The notes under the pieces: model-generated
What the model was told of the DNA's origin: nothing
Seen by the model: the letters and a program-made list of their open reading frames with translations, nothing else
Database searches by the model: none
Translations under genes and position numbers: made by a program
Part shown: one piece after another, positions 7,853 to 15,486 of the stretch
Layout: each line of letters starts with the position of its first letter
Numbering within the stretch: the stretch's first letter is position 1
Source of the DNA: Thermasporomyces sp036564245
GTDB taxonomy: Bacteria > Actinomycetota > Actinomycetes > Propionibacteriales > Actinopolymorphaceae
NCBI GenBank assembly: GCA_036564245.1
Contig: DATCKU010000073.1
Location: 124,001 to 188,000 of the forward strand
Length of the DNA: 64,000 nt
Reading direction: 5' to 3'

Positions 7853-9613
7853 ATGCTCGGCGTCGCGTGGGCCGCCGACAGGTGGCGCTCGATCCTCGCC
7901 TTCGGGATCTTCACGGCCGAGGCCCTGGTCACCGTGAGCTTCGCGTGGTGGCTCAAGGTGCTGCTCGACGGGCTCGCGGGTCGCGAGGTGGCGACGACCG
8001 CGGTCGCGGCAGTCGTGTTGGGAGGCTCGATCGCGGCAGGCATGCTGCTGGACTACAGCGGCAGCCGGGTCCGGATGGCCCTCGTCGACCGCGCCCACCA
8101 CCTCATCGAGTGCCGGCTCTGCGAGGCGGTCGGTCGGACACCCACGCTGGAGATCCACGAGACGCCCGCCCACCTCACGCAGCTGGAGCTGCTCGACGGC
8201 GAGGGATGGGAGTTCGGCGAGGCCATCCCCTCGCTGATCCGCCTGACGAACGTGACCGTCCAGGTCGTGTCGACCGCCGTGCTGCTCGCGAGCGTCCACC
8301 CTCTGCTGCTCGCGTTACCGCTGTTCGGGCTCCCGCTTCTCGTGCTGAGTCGACACACCAACGGCTTGTTCAATCGAGGCAACGAGCTTGCCGCGGCACC
8401 GTCCCGCCGGGCGCTCGACCTGTGGGACCTCGCGACCAAGGCGCCGGCCGCCAAGGAGGTCCGGTTGTTCCGCCTGGGCGAGGAGCTGCTCCGGCGGTTC
8501 CACAGCGAGCACCGCACGATCCGCGGGATTCACGTACGACTGCACGCACGGGGTGAGGCGATCGGCTTCGCCGCCCGGCTGGTCTTCCTGGTGGGGTACT
8601 TCGGTTCCATCGCGTTCGCCGTGAACCTCGCCGTCGACGGTGAGGCGAGCGTCGGTGACGTGCTGCTCACCGCGGTGCTCGCCGGGCAGGTGCTCGGCAT
8701 GATCGGCAACTCCGCCGAGATCGTGCAGTGGACGCTTCGCACGCTCACGGCCGCGAGCCGCTACGTGTACCTCGACCAGGTGGCCGAGCGCAGTCGACGA
8801 AAGATCAACGCCGCGGCAACGGTTCCGGTCCGCCTGACCAAGGGCATCTCGCTCGAACGGGTGTCGTACCGCTATCCGTTGGGTCGTGGCGACGCCCTCC
8901 ACGACGTCGACCTGACCCTGCCGGCGGGGTCCACGGTCGCGATCGTCGGTGAGAACGGCGCCGGCAAGACCACGCTGGTCAAGCTACTCGCCGGGCTCTA
9001 TCACCCGACCAGCGGACGGATCACGATCGACGGCACCGACCTCGCCACCATCGACCCGGAGCGCTGGCGGTCCCGGGTGTCCGCGGCGTTCCAAGATCAT
9101 GCGCGGTGGGAGTTCCGGCTGGGCGAGGTCGTCGGCATCGGCGACATCGCGTCGATCGACGACGAGGCGACGCTGGTCGGCGCACTCGACCGGGCGGGGG
9201 CGTACGACGTGCTCGAGGCGGCGCCGAGCGGGCTGCGGACTCAGCTCGGCCCCAGCTGGCCGGACGGCGTGGACCTGTCAGGCGGACAGTGGCAGAAGCT
9301 CGCCATCGGCCGGGCGATGATGCGGACCTCGCCGCTGCTGCTCCTGCTCGACGAGCCGACCGCCGCGCTCGACGCCGAAACCGAGCACCGGTTGTTCGAG
9401 CGCTGGACCACCGCGGCGGCGAGGTTACGGGAAGCCACGGGTGCTGTCACCGTGCTGGTGTCGCACCGCTTCTCGACCGTCCGCATGGCCGACCTGATCG
9501 TCGTCCTGCACCACGGCCGAGTGGTCGAGCTCGGGACCCATGCCGACCTACTCGCCCGTCCGAACGGCCGCTATGCCGAGCTGTTCGAGCTGCAAGCGCG
9601 CTCGTACCGCTGA
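7853..9613 (+). CDS. ABC exporter half-transporter, second of a pair (start uncertain)
   Basis: A 586-residue permease-ATPase fusion: membrane segments in the first ~300 residues, Walker A GENGAGKTT near residue 366, signature LSGGQ near 474, Walker B LLLLLDEPTAALD near 496, H-loop SHRFSTVR. The start is odd. An ATG at 7759 overlaps the previous stop (ATGA), as expected for a coupled pair, but it is in another frame. The protein-like frame continues upstream of 7853 as SRLRAARV with no start codon before the previous stop. Either translation begins at 7853 without a good site, or a frameshift lies between about 7800 and 7840. Confidence 0.85.
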   Translation: MLGVAWAADRWRSILAFGIFTAEALVTVSFAWWLKVLLDGLAGREVATTAVAAVVLGGSIAAGMLLDYSGSRVRMALVDRAHHLIECRLCEAVGRTPTLEIHETPAHLTQLELLDGEGWEFGEAIPSLIRLTNVTVQVVSTAVLLASVHPLLLALPLFGLPLLVLSRHTNGLFNRGNELAAAPSRRALDLWDLATKAPAAKEVRLFRLGEELLRRFHSEHRTIRGIHVRLHARGEAIGFAARLVFLVGYFGSIAFAVNLAVDGEASVGDVLLTAVLAGQVLGMIGNSAEIVQWTLRTLTAASRYVYLDQVAERSRRKINAAATVPVRLTKGISLERVSYRYPLGRGDALHDVDLTLPAGSTVAIVGENGAGKTTLVKLLAGLYHPTSGRITIDGTDLATIDPERWRSRVSAAFQDHARWEFRLGEVVGIGDIASIDDEATLVGALDRAGAYDVLEAAPSGLRTQLGPSWPDGVDLSGGQWQKLAIGRAMMRTSPLLLLLDEPTAALDAETEHRLFERWTTAAARLREATGAVTVLVSHRFSTVRMADLIVVLHHGRVVELGTHADLLARPNGRYAELFELQARSYR

Positions 9614-9713
9614 CGTGTCGCGTGGCAAGCGTCCGGCCAACCGATGAGTTTCGGCTGCCGCGTCGGTCAGGTGTGGTGAAGGGAGTCGGTGGTGAGGAAA
9701 GGAAAGGAGGGGT

Positions 9714-10034
9714 GTGGCCGTAGACCAGGTGTGGCAGCTGCTGGACGGCCAGGTCGAGGCGGGGCGGTTGCCCGGCTACGTCGCGATGACCACCGACGCC
9801 CTCACCGACGAGCAGCGCCGCCAAGCCGAGCCGATCGTCGGTCCCGGCTGCTCGTGGGGTCTCGGCACCGGCATCGAGCCGGGCGACCGCTGGGGCTGGA
9901 GTGGTGGAACCGGCACCCTCGCCTTCGTCGACCGACCGCGTGACACCGTCGCGGTCCTTCTCACCCAACGCGGCGCGACCGGTCCAGACGACAACGTCGA
10001 CGACTTCACCGCAGCCGTCGCCGCACTGGCATAG
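9714..10034 (+). pseudogene. Serine beta-lactamase-family remnant with the catalytic core deleted
   Basis: The 106-residue frame begins with VWQLLDGQVEAGRLPGYVA, the usual N-terminus of a class C beta-lactamase-like serine hydrolase family. It jumps directly to MTTDALTDEQRRQAEP, GPGCSWGLG, WGWSGGTGTLAFVD and LLTQRGATGPDDN, that family's C-terminus. The roughly 250 middle residues with the SxxK and YxN motifs are missing, and the junction is in frame. GTG 9714 keeps a strong AAGGAGG site. The product could be made but cannot be a hydrolase. It follows the ABC pair on the same strand. Confidence 0.7.
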
Positions 10035-10121
10035 TTGCCTGACCAACCAGGAGACACACGGCACGGACCGACGCGGTGTGCGGCCGTGGTCAGCACCAGT
10101 CGGCCGCGGGGACCCGTCGGC

Positions 10122-10316
10122 TCAGCGCGGTAGCTGGCCGCGGCTGCGCAGGCGACTGATCCGGCGGCGCTGTGACTCGTCCAGCATCAGGTAGCCCACG
10201 ACCGGCGCGGCCACCAGTGCCACCAAGATCACGAAGAACAGCCAGCCGGGAAGGAGCCAGTACGCGAGCAGGGCGACACCCAGCCCGCCGAGAACATACT
10301 TCGTACGGTTCGACAT
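10122..10316 (-). CDS. Small membrane protein with basic C-terminus (paralogue of 5471-5662)
   Basis: A 64-residue protein starting at ATG 10316 (MSNRTKYVLGGLGVALLAYW): two hydrophobic stretches, then GYLMLDESQRRRISRLRSRG. It shares length, topology and the tail signature with the protein at 5471-5662, and the two genes are clearly related at DNA level. Together they bracket the ABC pair and the beta-lactamase remnant. Function unknown; the basic tail may touch nucleic acid or phospholipid head groups (speculative). Confidence 0.7.
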   Translation of the reverse strand: MSNRTKYVLGGLGVALLAYWLLPGWLFFVILVALVAAPVVGYLMLDESQRRRISRLRSRGQLPR

Positions 10317-10532
10317 GTCTCCATGGTCCCTCGCCCCGCGGGCGACGACCTCCGGCATGACCCGGAACTCTCCCGGACTCCGGCGAGCCGCGCAGAGGGA
10401 TCACAAGATTTTTTCGCAGGGATGTCGAGCTCGGGCGGCCGGCTCCGACGTCGCAAGCGAAACAGAGCCCTTCAGGGGTCTTGTCGGGGCCGCTCAGGGC
10501 CACATTCCGGCAGATCGTGAGGAGAACACGAC

Positions 10533-10991
10533 ATGAGCAGCATCACCACATATCTCTGGTTCGACGACAAGGGCGAGGAAGCCGCCGAGTTCTACACGTC
10601 CTTGATCAAGAACTCTCGGATCACCGACGTCGGGCGGGGTCCGGACGGCAAGGTCCTGGTCGTGACGTTCGAGCTCGACGGCCAGCAGTTCGGGATCATC
10701 AACGGCGGACCCCACTTCCCACAGACCGAGGCGGTCTCGATCTTCGTCGCCTGCGAGTCTCAGGAAGAGATCGACTACCTGTGGGACAAGCTCCTCGAAG
10801 GTGGCGGCGAGGAGTCCCAGTGCGGCTGGCTCAAGGACCGCTACGGCGTCTCCTGGCAGATCGTGCCAGCCGAGCTTCCCAAGCTGGTCACAGATCCGAA
10901 CCCGGTCAAGGCCAAGGCCGCCGCGGACGCGATGTACCCGATGAAGAAGATCGACTTCGAGGCCATCAAGAAGGCCTACGAGCAGGCATGA
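10533..10991 (+). CDS. VOC superfamily (PhnB / 3-dmu-9_3-mt-like) protein
   Basis: A 152-residue protein with the vicinal-oxygen-chelate fold signature: TYLWFDDKGEEAAEFYTSLI at the start, FELDGQQFGIINGGPHFPQTEAVSIFV in the middle, then the YLWDKLLEGGGEE and CGWLKDRYGVSWQIVP segments shared with PhnB-like proteins. Members of this branch are often annotated as demethylubiquinone methyltransferase-like, but the enzymatic role is unproven. GTGAGGAGAACACGAC precedes the ATG. A perfect 14-bp inverted repeat follows the stop by 7 nt. Confidence 0.88.
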   Translation: MSSITTYLWFDDKGEEAAEFYTSLIKNSRITDVGRGPDGKVLVVTFELDGQQFGIINGGPHFPQTEAVSIFVACESQEEIDYLWDKLLEGGGEESQCGWLKDRYGVSWQIVPAELPKLVTDPNPVKAKAAADAMYPMKKIDFEAIKKAYEQA

Positions 10992-10998
10992 GAAGGTC

Positions 10999-11043
10999 GC
11001 ATGACCACGTGCAGGACGCATGCCGTCTGGCACGTGGTCATGC
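10999..11043. terminator. Perfect 14-bp inverted repeat after the VOC gene
   Basis: GCATGACCACGTGC (10999-11012) and GCACGTGGTCATGC (11030-11043) are exact inverse complements around a 17-nt loop, starting 7 nt after the stop codon at 10991. No U-tract follows, so it is either a U-less actinobacterial terminator or a protein-binding palindrome. The ATGACCACG core is shared with the other repeat elements in this window. Confidence 0.65.
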
Positions 11044-11264
11044 GGCATCGGGGGCGCTGGTGTCCGTCACGCGCTGACCAGCGTGAGCGTGGCGGGCGCG
11101 CCAGGCCAGGATCGTCGAGCGACCGTTGCCGTTCTCGGCCAGCTTGCCGCACAGGCGACGGCGAAGTGACGGTGCCGACCGTCCGCCCGTTTGGCAAGCT
11201 GTTGCCTCGTCCGATCCCAGTCTGCGCACTCGCGTGAGCGAGGACATCGGAGAGCCCCGAGACC

Positions 11265-12305
11265 ATGAGCACACCAGCGCAGCACAGTCCGTTACCGCCG
11301 CTGTCCGTGGCGACACCTCCGGCGACAGCCGGCGTTCCTTCGCCCAATGGAGAAACGGACCGGTCACGTGACGACGGCAGCGGCTCCGCCGTCCTCGACG
11401 TCACCGTCGTGCTCCCGTGCTACAACGAGGAAGAACACGTACTCCAGGAGCTCGACCGGATCACCGCCGCGCTCGACGCCTCCGACTACAGCTACGAGCT
11501 CCTCGCCATCGACGACGCCTCCACCGACCAGACCCTGCGAGTCCTCGAGGAAGCCCAGTCGCGGCTGCCATGTCTTCGAGTCCTCCGGTTCACACAAAAC
11601 GGCGGATCCGGCACGGCTCGCCGGATCGGCACACAGCAGGCACGTGGGCGGATCGTCGTGTGGACCGACGCCGACATGAGCTATCCCAACGAACGAATTC
11701 CCGAGCTCGTCAAGATGCTCGACGACGATCCCAGCATCGACCAGGTTGTCGGTGCGCGGACCAGCGAGCAGGGCTCCCACCGGCTGCTGCGCGTTCCCGC
11801 CAAGTGGTTCATCCGCAAGGTCGCGGAGTATCTCACGAACACGTCGATCCCGGACCTCAACTCTGGGCTCCGGGCGTTCCGGCGCGACGTCGCCCTCCCC
11901 TACCTACGCCTGCTCCCGCCCGGCTTCTCCTGTGTCACGACCATCACGATCGCGTTCCTGCACAACCAGCATGGAATGCGTTACGTGCCGATCGAGTACT
12001 CCAAGCGGTCCGGGAAGTCGAAGTTCCATTTCGTCAAGGACGCCTACCGGTACATCCTGCAGGTCCTGCGGATGGTGATGTACTTCAATCCACTCAAGGT
12101 CTTGATGCCGCCGGCTCTGTGGCTGGTCGCGATCGGCGTGGTCAAGGCGTTCTACGACGTGATCGCGCATCCGGTCCGGATCGCCACGAACACCGTGCTC
12201 ATCTTCCTGACCGGCCTGATCATCGCGTCACTTGCCTTGCTGGCCGACCTGATCGTGCGCTCACGCACCGATCCGCCGCCGACCAGCCATCTCCCGCGCG
12301 GTTGA
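11265..12305 (+). CDS. GT2 family glycosyltransferase (dolichol-phosphate mannosyltransferase / GtrB-like)
   Basis: A 346-residue protein. After a Pro/Ser-rich head of about 45 residues comes the GT-A core: VVLPCYNEEEHV, LLAIDDASTDQT, VWTDADMSYPNERIPELV (the DxD is TDAD) and the acceptor region SIPDLNSGLRAFRR. Two hydrophobic segments near the C-terminus anchor it. It should transfer a sugar from a nucleotide donor to a polyprenyl phosphate at the inner membrane face. GGAGAG precedes ATG 11265. It converges with the GT4 gene, 9 bp between stops, and belongs with the flippase-like gene further on. Confidence 0.9.
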   Translation: MSTPAQHSPLPPLSVATPPATAGVPSPNGETDRSRDDGSGSAVLDVTVVLPCYNEEEHVLQELDRITAALDASDYSYELLAIDDASTDQTLRVLEEAQSRLPCLRVLRFTQNGGSGTARRIGTQQARGRIVVWTDADMSYPNERIPELVKMLDDDPSIDQVVGARTSEQGSHRLLRVPAKWFIRKVAEYLTNTSIPDLNSGLRAFRRDVALPYLRLLPPGFSCVTTITIAFLHNQHGMRYVPIEYSKRSGKSKFHFVKDAYRYILQVLRMVMYFNPLKVLMPPALWLVAIGVVKAFYDVIAHPVRIATNTVLIFLTGLIIASLALLADLIVRSRTDPPPTSHLPRG

Positions 12306-12314
12306 CCGACCGCT

Positions 12315-13427
12315 TCAGTGGCTTTCCGGTACGCAGCCGCGTGCGGCAAGTGGGGCGAGGAGTGGTTGGACGATCTGCTCGGGAGCGAACCGCTCGTGTG
12401 CCAGACGATGAGCGGCCCGACGCATGCGGATCAACCGGGTGCGATCCAACGCGAGCCGGCGCAGTGCAGACGCGAGGGCGGCAGAATCGCCGGGCGGTAC
12501 CAACGTGGCCGAGGAGCCGAGCATCCGGCGCTGCGGATCCGACGCAGACGTCACGATCGCGCAACCGGCGGCCGCGCCCTGGAAGACCTTGTTGGGGACG
12601 ACGTTGCGCGCCTTGGCCGTCGTACCGAAGACTCCGAGACAGACGTCGTGATCGGCGACCAGCTTGGGAAGCTCAGCGGGATCGACCCATTCGATCCAGG
12701 TGACGTTGCGATTGACCAGCGCGGCCGCGCGAGTGTCGGCGAACTCCTGACCGGAACCCACCATCGTCACCTCGATGTCCTCACCCGCCAGCTCGGCGAG
12801 CGCACGCCCGATGACCGGCCCGCCATGCAACGGTGTGTAGACGCCGAAGTACACGACTCGGAGCCGGCCGGGACTCACATCCTCTGCCGGTCGCGCCGCG
12901 TCGAACCACTCGTCTGCCGCCCCGACCGCGACCACGACCGCGCGATCCCGCAGCTCGTCCGGCACCTGACGCCGGTGCTCGTCGGTGTCCACGATGATCA
13001 CGTCGGCTGCCCGCATGGCCGCCCGATCGATCCAGCTCAGCAACGCCTGCTTGGTACGCCCGGCCACTCCCCTGTCACGCGCGGTGCCGGCCGCGAAGAC
13101 CAGGTGGTCGAGCAGGATGGGAGTCCGAGGGAACAGCCGTCTGGCAAGCAGCACGTCGAAGTGGCCCAGGTATCCCACCAGCACGACGTCAGGCGGCGGC
13201 AGCCGGCGGGCCATCCGGACCAAGGAAAACCACCGGGCCACCAAGCGGATCACCAACCGGGGCAGCAAAATGGGGTGCTGCAGGATCTCCAGACGTTCGG
13301 CCGTGTCGAGCCCGAGTGGCGCGTTGCACTCGGTGACGTCGTAGCCGTGCCGTCGCAGCCCTTCGGCAAGGATCCCCACACGTGGGTGTCTGCGCACGTC
13401 GTACGTCCCGAAGACCAGCACCCGCAC
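12315..13427 (-). CDS. GT4-type (GT-B fold) glycosyltransferase
   Basis: A 370-residue protein with a GT-B fold: N-terminal Rossmann start RVLVFGTYDVRRHPRVGI with ILAEGLRRHGYDV, and a C-terminal nucleotide-sugar half with LRVVYFGVYTPLHG, ELPKLVADHDVCLGVFG, KVFQGAAAGCAIVTS (the E/PxxG-like donor loop) and a closing VPPGDSAALASAL. It probably transfers a sugar to an envelope glycan or glycolipid. Its GTG start lies 9 nt from a TACGCT box, and its promoter region is shared with the divergent flippase-like gene. Confidence 0.88.
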   Translation of the reverse strand: MRVLVFGTYDVRRHPRVGILAEGLRRHGYDVTECNAPLGLDTAERLEILQHPILLPRLVIRLVARWFSLVRMARRLPPPDVVLVGYLGHFDVLLARRLFPRTPILLDHLVFAAGTARDRGVAGRTKQALLSWIDRAAMRAADVIIVDTDEHRRQVPDELRDRAVVVAVGAADEWFDAARPAEDVSPGRLRVVYFGVYTPLHGGPVIGRALAELAGEDIEVTMVGSGQEFADTRAAALVNRNVTWIEWVDPAELPKLVADHDVCLGVFGTTAKARNVVPNKVFQGAAAGCAIVTSASDPQRRMLGSSATLVPPGDSAALASALRRLALDRTRLIRMRRAAHRLAHERFAPEQIVQPLLAPLAARGCVPESH

Positions 13428-13435
13428 GGTCGATG

Positions 13436-13470
13436 AGCGTAACAGTGCGCTTCGTGTCGTACCGTACGCT
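13436..13470. promoter_or_regulatory. Divergent promoters with mirrored TACGCT -10 boxes
   Basis: Within the 51 bp between the GT4 and flippase-like genes, TACGCT occurs on the minus strand (13441-13436) and on the plus strand (13465-13470). Each is separated by exactly 8 nt from the start codon of its gene (GTG 13427, ATG 13479). Neither gene has a Shine-Dalgarno sequence. This is the layout of two leaderless TANNNT promoters back to back. Confidence 0.6.
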
Positions 13471-13478
13471 TCCGTAAC

Positions 13479-14468
13479 ATGCCGACTCCCCCGCCTGCGC
13501 TGAACGCTCTCGCGGCCACCGCCGTCCGCGTGTTGTCGAACCGGATCGTGCGCATCGGCTTCGTCGCCGTCGCCGCGGGTCTGTGCGTGTGGGCCGTCGC
13601 ACGCGAGTGGGGGGAGATCAAGCAGGCCGTCGCGCGGCTCGACGCACCCGTCTTGATCGCCGCGCTCGCCGTGGTCATTGCGTCGCTCGTCGTCAGCATG
13701 GTGTTGTGGCGGCTGCTGTTGGCAGGGCTCGGGTCACCACTGCCCTACCGCGTGGCGGCACGGGTGCTTTACGTGGGACAGCTCGGCAAGTACATCCCCG
13801 GCGCCGTCTGGCCGGTCGTCGCACAGATGGAGATGGGCAGCGACTACGGCGTCCCGAGGCGGCGGTCGGTGACCGGGTTCGCCCTGCTGATGCTGTTCAC
13901 GTTCACCGGGGCGCTGCTGGTCGCGGCGGGGGCACTGCCGTTCGCGGCGGGTGCCGGTCCGGAGGCGTTCCGCTGGGCGTTCGCCCTCACACCGGTCGTG
14001 CTCGTGCTCATCCACCCCAGGATCCTCAACCCCTTGCTCGACCGGTTGCTCCGGCTCGCCAGGCGGCCGCCGCTGGAGTCGCCGCTGCGGTTCGGTCTGG
14101 TCGTCCGCTCGCTCGCCACCGGCATGGCACAGTGGCTGATCTACGGCGTCCACATCTGGCTGCTCGGCGTCGCGCTGGGCGCCGATCCGGTGTCGCTTGC
14201 CCCGCTCGCGATCGGCGGTTTCGCCTTGGCGTGGTGTGTCGGTTATCTCGGCGTGATCACGCCGGCCGGCCTGGGTGTGCGTGAGGTGGCCCTGGTCGCC
14301 GTGCTGCTTCCCGAGCTCGGCCGGGCCGACGCGATCGTCGTCGCGCTCGCGTCACGGACGCTCATCACGCTTGCCGACCTGATCCTCGCCGCCGCCGGTG
14401 CCCTTTCCCTGCACACCATGCGTCCCACCGAACTCCGCACCCGCCCCCACGTTCCCCTCCAAAAATGA
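13479..14468 (+). CDS. UPF0104 / lysylphosphatidylglycerol-synthase TM-domain (flippase-like) membrane protein
   Basis: A 329-residue polytopic protein with about eight hydrophobic segments and the family hallmarks YVGQLGKYIPGAVWPVVAQM and WCVGYLGVITPAGLGVREV. Proteins of this family resemble the membrane half of MprF and are often placed in glycan or glycolipid clusters as candidate flippases. Next to GT2 and GT4 genes it plausibly moves or modifies a lipid-linked glycan (inference). It has no Shine-Dalgarno site. Its TGA stop forms part of the palindromic element that follows. Confidence 0.88.
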   Translation: MPTPPPALNALAATAVRVLSNRIVRIGFVAVAAGLCVWAVAREWGEIKQAVARLDAPVLIAALAVVIASLVVSMVLWRLLLAGLGSPLPYRVAARVLYVGQLGKYIPGAVWPVVAQMEMGSDYGVPRRRSVTGFALLMLFTFTGALLVAAGALPFAAGAGPEAFRWAFALTPVVLVLIHPRILNPLLDRLLRLARRPPLESPLRFGLVVRSLATGMAQWLIYGVHIWLLGVALGADPVSLAPLAIGGFALAWCVGYLGVITPAGLGVREVALVAVLLPELGRADAIVVALASRTLITLADLILAAAGALSLHTMRPTELRTRPHVPLQK

Positions 14469-14496
14469 CCACGCGTGGCGGGTGCGCACCCGCCAC
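14465..14496. terminator. Palindromic element abutting the flippase-like gene stop
   Basis: The stop codon sits in AAAATGACCACG. CCACGCGTGG (14469-14478) is a 10-bp palindrome and 14475-14496 is a perfect 22-bp palindrome centred on GC. The hairpin begins within the stop codon region, which suits termination of the upstream gene. It is one of the ATGACCAYG loci of this window. Confidence 0.6.
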
Positions 14497-14663
14497 AGCA
14501 GGGGCCGGCACCCATCGAGGGTATGGCGCACCCAGTCACGTCTGAGGGACTCACCCGCCTGCGCCCCGTCCGGGACGCCGACGCCGGCCAATGTCGGTGA
14601 TCAGTGATAGGAATCCCGCCGTCAACTTTGATCTACCAACCAGCGGAACCGAAACTTCGTTGC

Positions 14664-14692
14664 GTTGTGTACGCACAACACAGGTGTATGGT
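14664..14692 (+). promoter_or_regulatory. Promoter with overlapping inverted-repeat operator before the HicA-like/HTH pair
   Basis: TTGTGT (14665-14670) and TATGGT (14687-14692) are 16 nt apart. The -35 lies inside the inverted repeat GTTGTG-TACG-CACAAC (14664-14679). A palindrome on the -35 box suggests autoregulation, as in toxin-antitoxin operons, with the HTH protein encoded downstream as the natural candidate repressor (inference). Confidence 0.5.
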
Positions 14693-14937
14693 CTGACTAA
14701 CAGACGACATCCGAACAAGGAAATCGAGGCTGCTCTGTCCGCTGCGGAAGAGGCCTGCTTCATCGTGAAACGGACGGGCCATGGGCATCGGTGAGGCTGC
14801 GTCAGGTGCTGGCGTTGCCGCGGGAAAGATTTGTCCATTTGTCGACGCCGCGTGTACCAGAAAACATCGCCGCAGGTATCGCCCGGTTCATGAAGCGGCA
14901 CCTTCACGAGCGTGAGAAGCGCAGCCGAGAGGAGTAG
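14684..14937 (+). pseudogene. HicA-like small protein, frameshifted
   Basis: The first frame reads PNKEIEAALSAAEEACFIVK then RTGHGHR and stops at TGA 14792-14794. The shifted frame continues with LPRERFVHLSTPRVPENIAA and GIARFMKRHLHER to TAG 14935-14937. Joined, these give the layout of HicA-like (YcfA) proteins: an N-terminal helix, the conserved His-bearing strand and a helical end. The break lies at the HR position, where a Trp is usual. No good start codon is present (GTG 14684 precedes the expected transcript start). It is probably decayed. The TAG is 3 nt before the GTG of the next gene. Confidence 0.55.
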
Positions 14938-14940
14938 GCA

Positions 14941-15486
14941 GTGGACACCTGGTCGTTCACGCTTCAGCTCAACCGTTCTCCACGAGACGACGAGCTCGAT
15001 GCCCTTTTCGAGGCAGGTCTGGACGACTCGATTCCGGAGGGCGACCTACTCCACCTCGACCGCAAGGCGCCAAGCTTGGTCGACGCCGCGTGGTCAGCGG
15101 CGCGCGACGTGGCGGAAGTTCCTGGTCTCCGCGCAATCCGAGTCGTCCTCGACGACGCTGTCACGGCACGCGAGATCGCCCAGCGCCTCGGTCGTACGTA
15201 CGAAAGCATCAGGCTCCTTGCAGAAGGCGAGCGGGGCCCTGGCAACTTCCCGTCGCCCTGGGTCGACTCGTCCGCCGGACGTGTGTGGTCGTGGCGTGAA
15301 GTCTACGGCTGGTTTGCGACGTACTACCGGGAAGAGGTCGCGGATCTTGCGGCCGAAAGCGACCTCGACATACAGTTGCGCGCCGCCGACGCGATCGTCC
15401 GGGTGGCGGCGGCCTACGCCGACGCCGAAGCCGGAATACGCGAGCGCATGACAGCTGCGCTGGCGGCGCTTCACGAAGTGGCGTGA
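14941..15486 (+). CDS. Helix-turn-helix protein, candidate antitoxin partner of the HicA-like gene
   Basis: A 181-residue acidic protein. The N-terminal TWSFTLQLNRSPRDDELDAL is a small alpha/beta module. Residues ~80-105 (VTAREIAQRLGRTYESIRLL) form an HTH, followed by GPGNFPSPW and a helical C-terminus. This architecture follows a HicA-like gene in many actinobacteria, so it reads as the DNA-binding partner. The GTG start has GAGAGGAG 8 nt upstream, inside the end of the preceding frame. Its 3' end overlaps the convergent MFS gene by 16 bp. Confidence 0.7.
   Translation: MDTWSFTLQLNRSPRDDELDALFEAGLDDSIPEGDLLHLDRKAPSLVDAAWSAARDVAEVPGLRAIRVVLDDAVTAREIAQRLGRTYESIRLLAEGERGPGNFPSPWVDSSAGRVWSWREVYGWFATYYREEVADLAAESDLDIQLRAADAIVRVAAAYADAEAGIRERMTAALAALHEVA

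Noticed and set aside
5699..8299. An 866-codon open frame on the minus strand opposite the first ABC exporter gene
   Set aside because: The plus-strand protein has complete ABC motifs. The antisense frame is rich in His, Gln, Asp and Arg, as is typical of GC-driven shadow frames, and has no recognisable domain.
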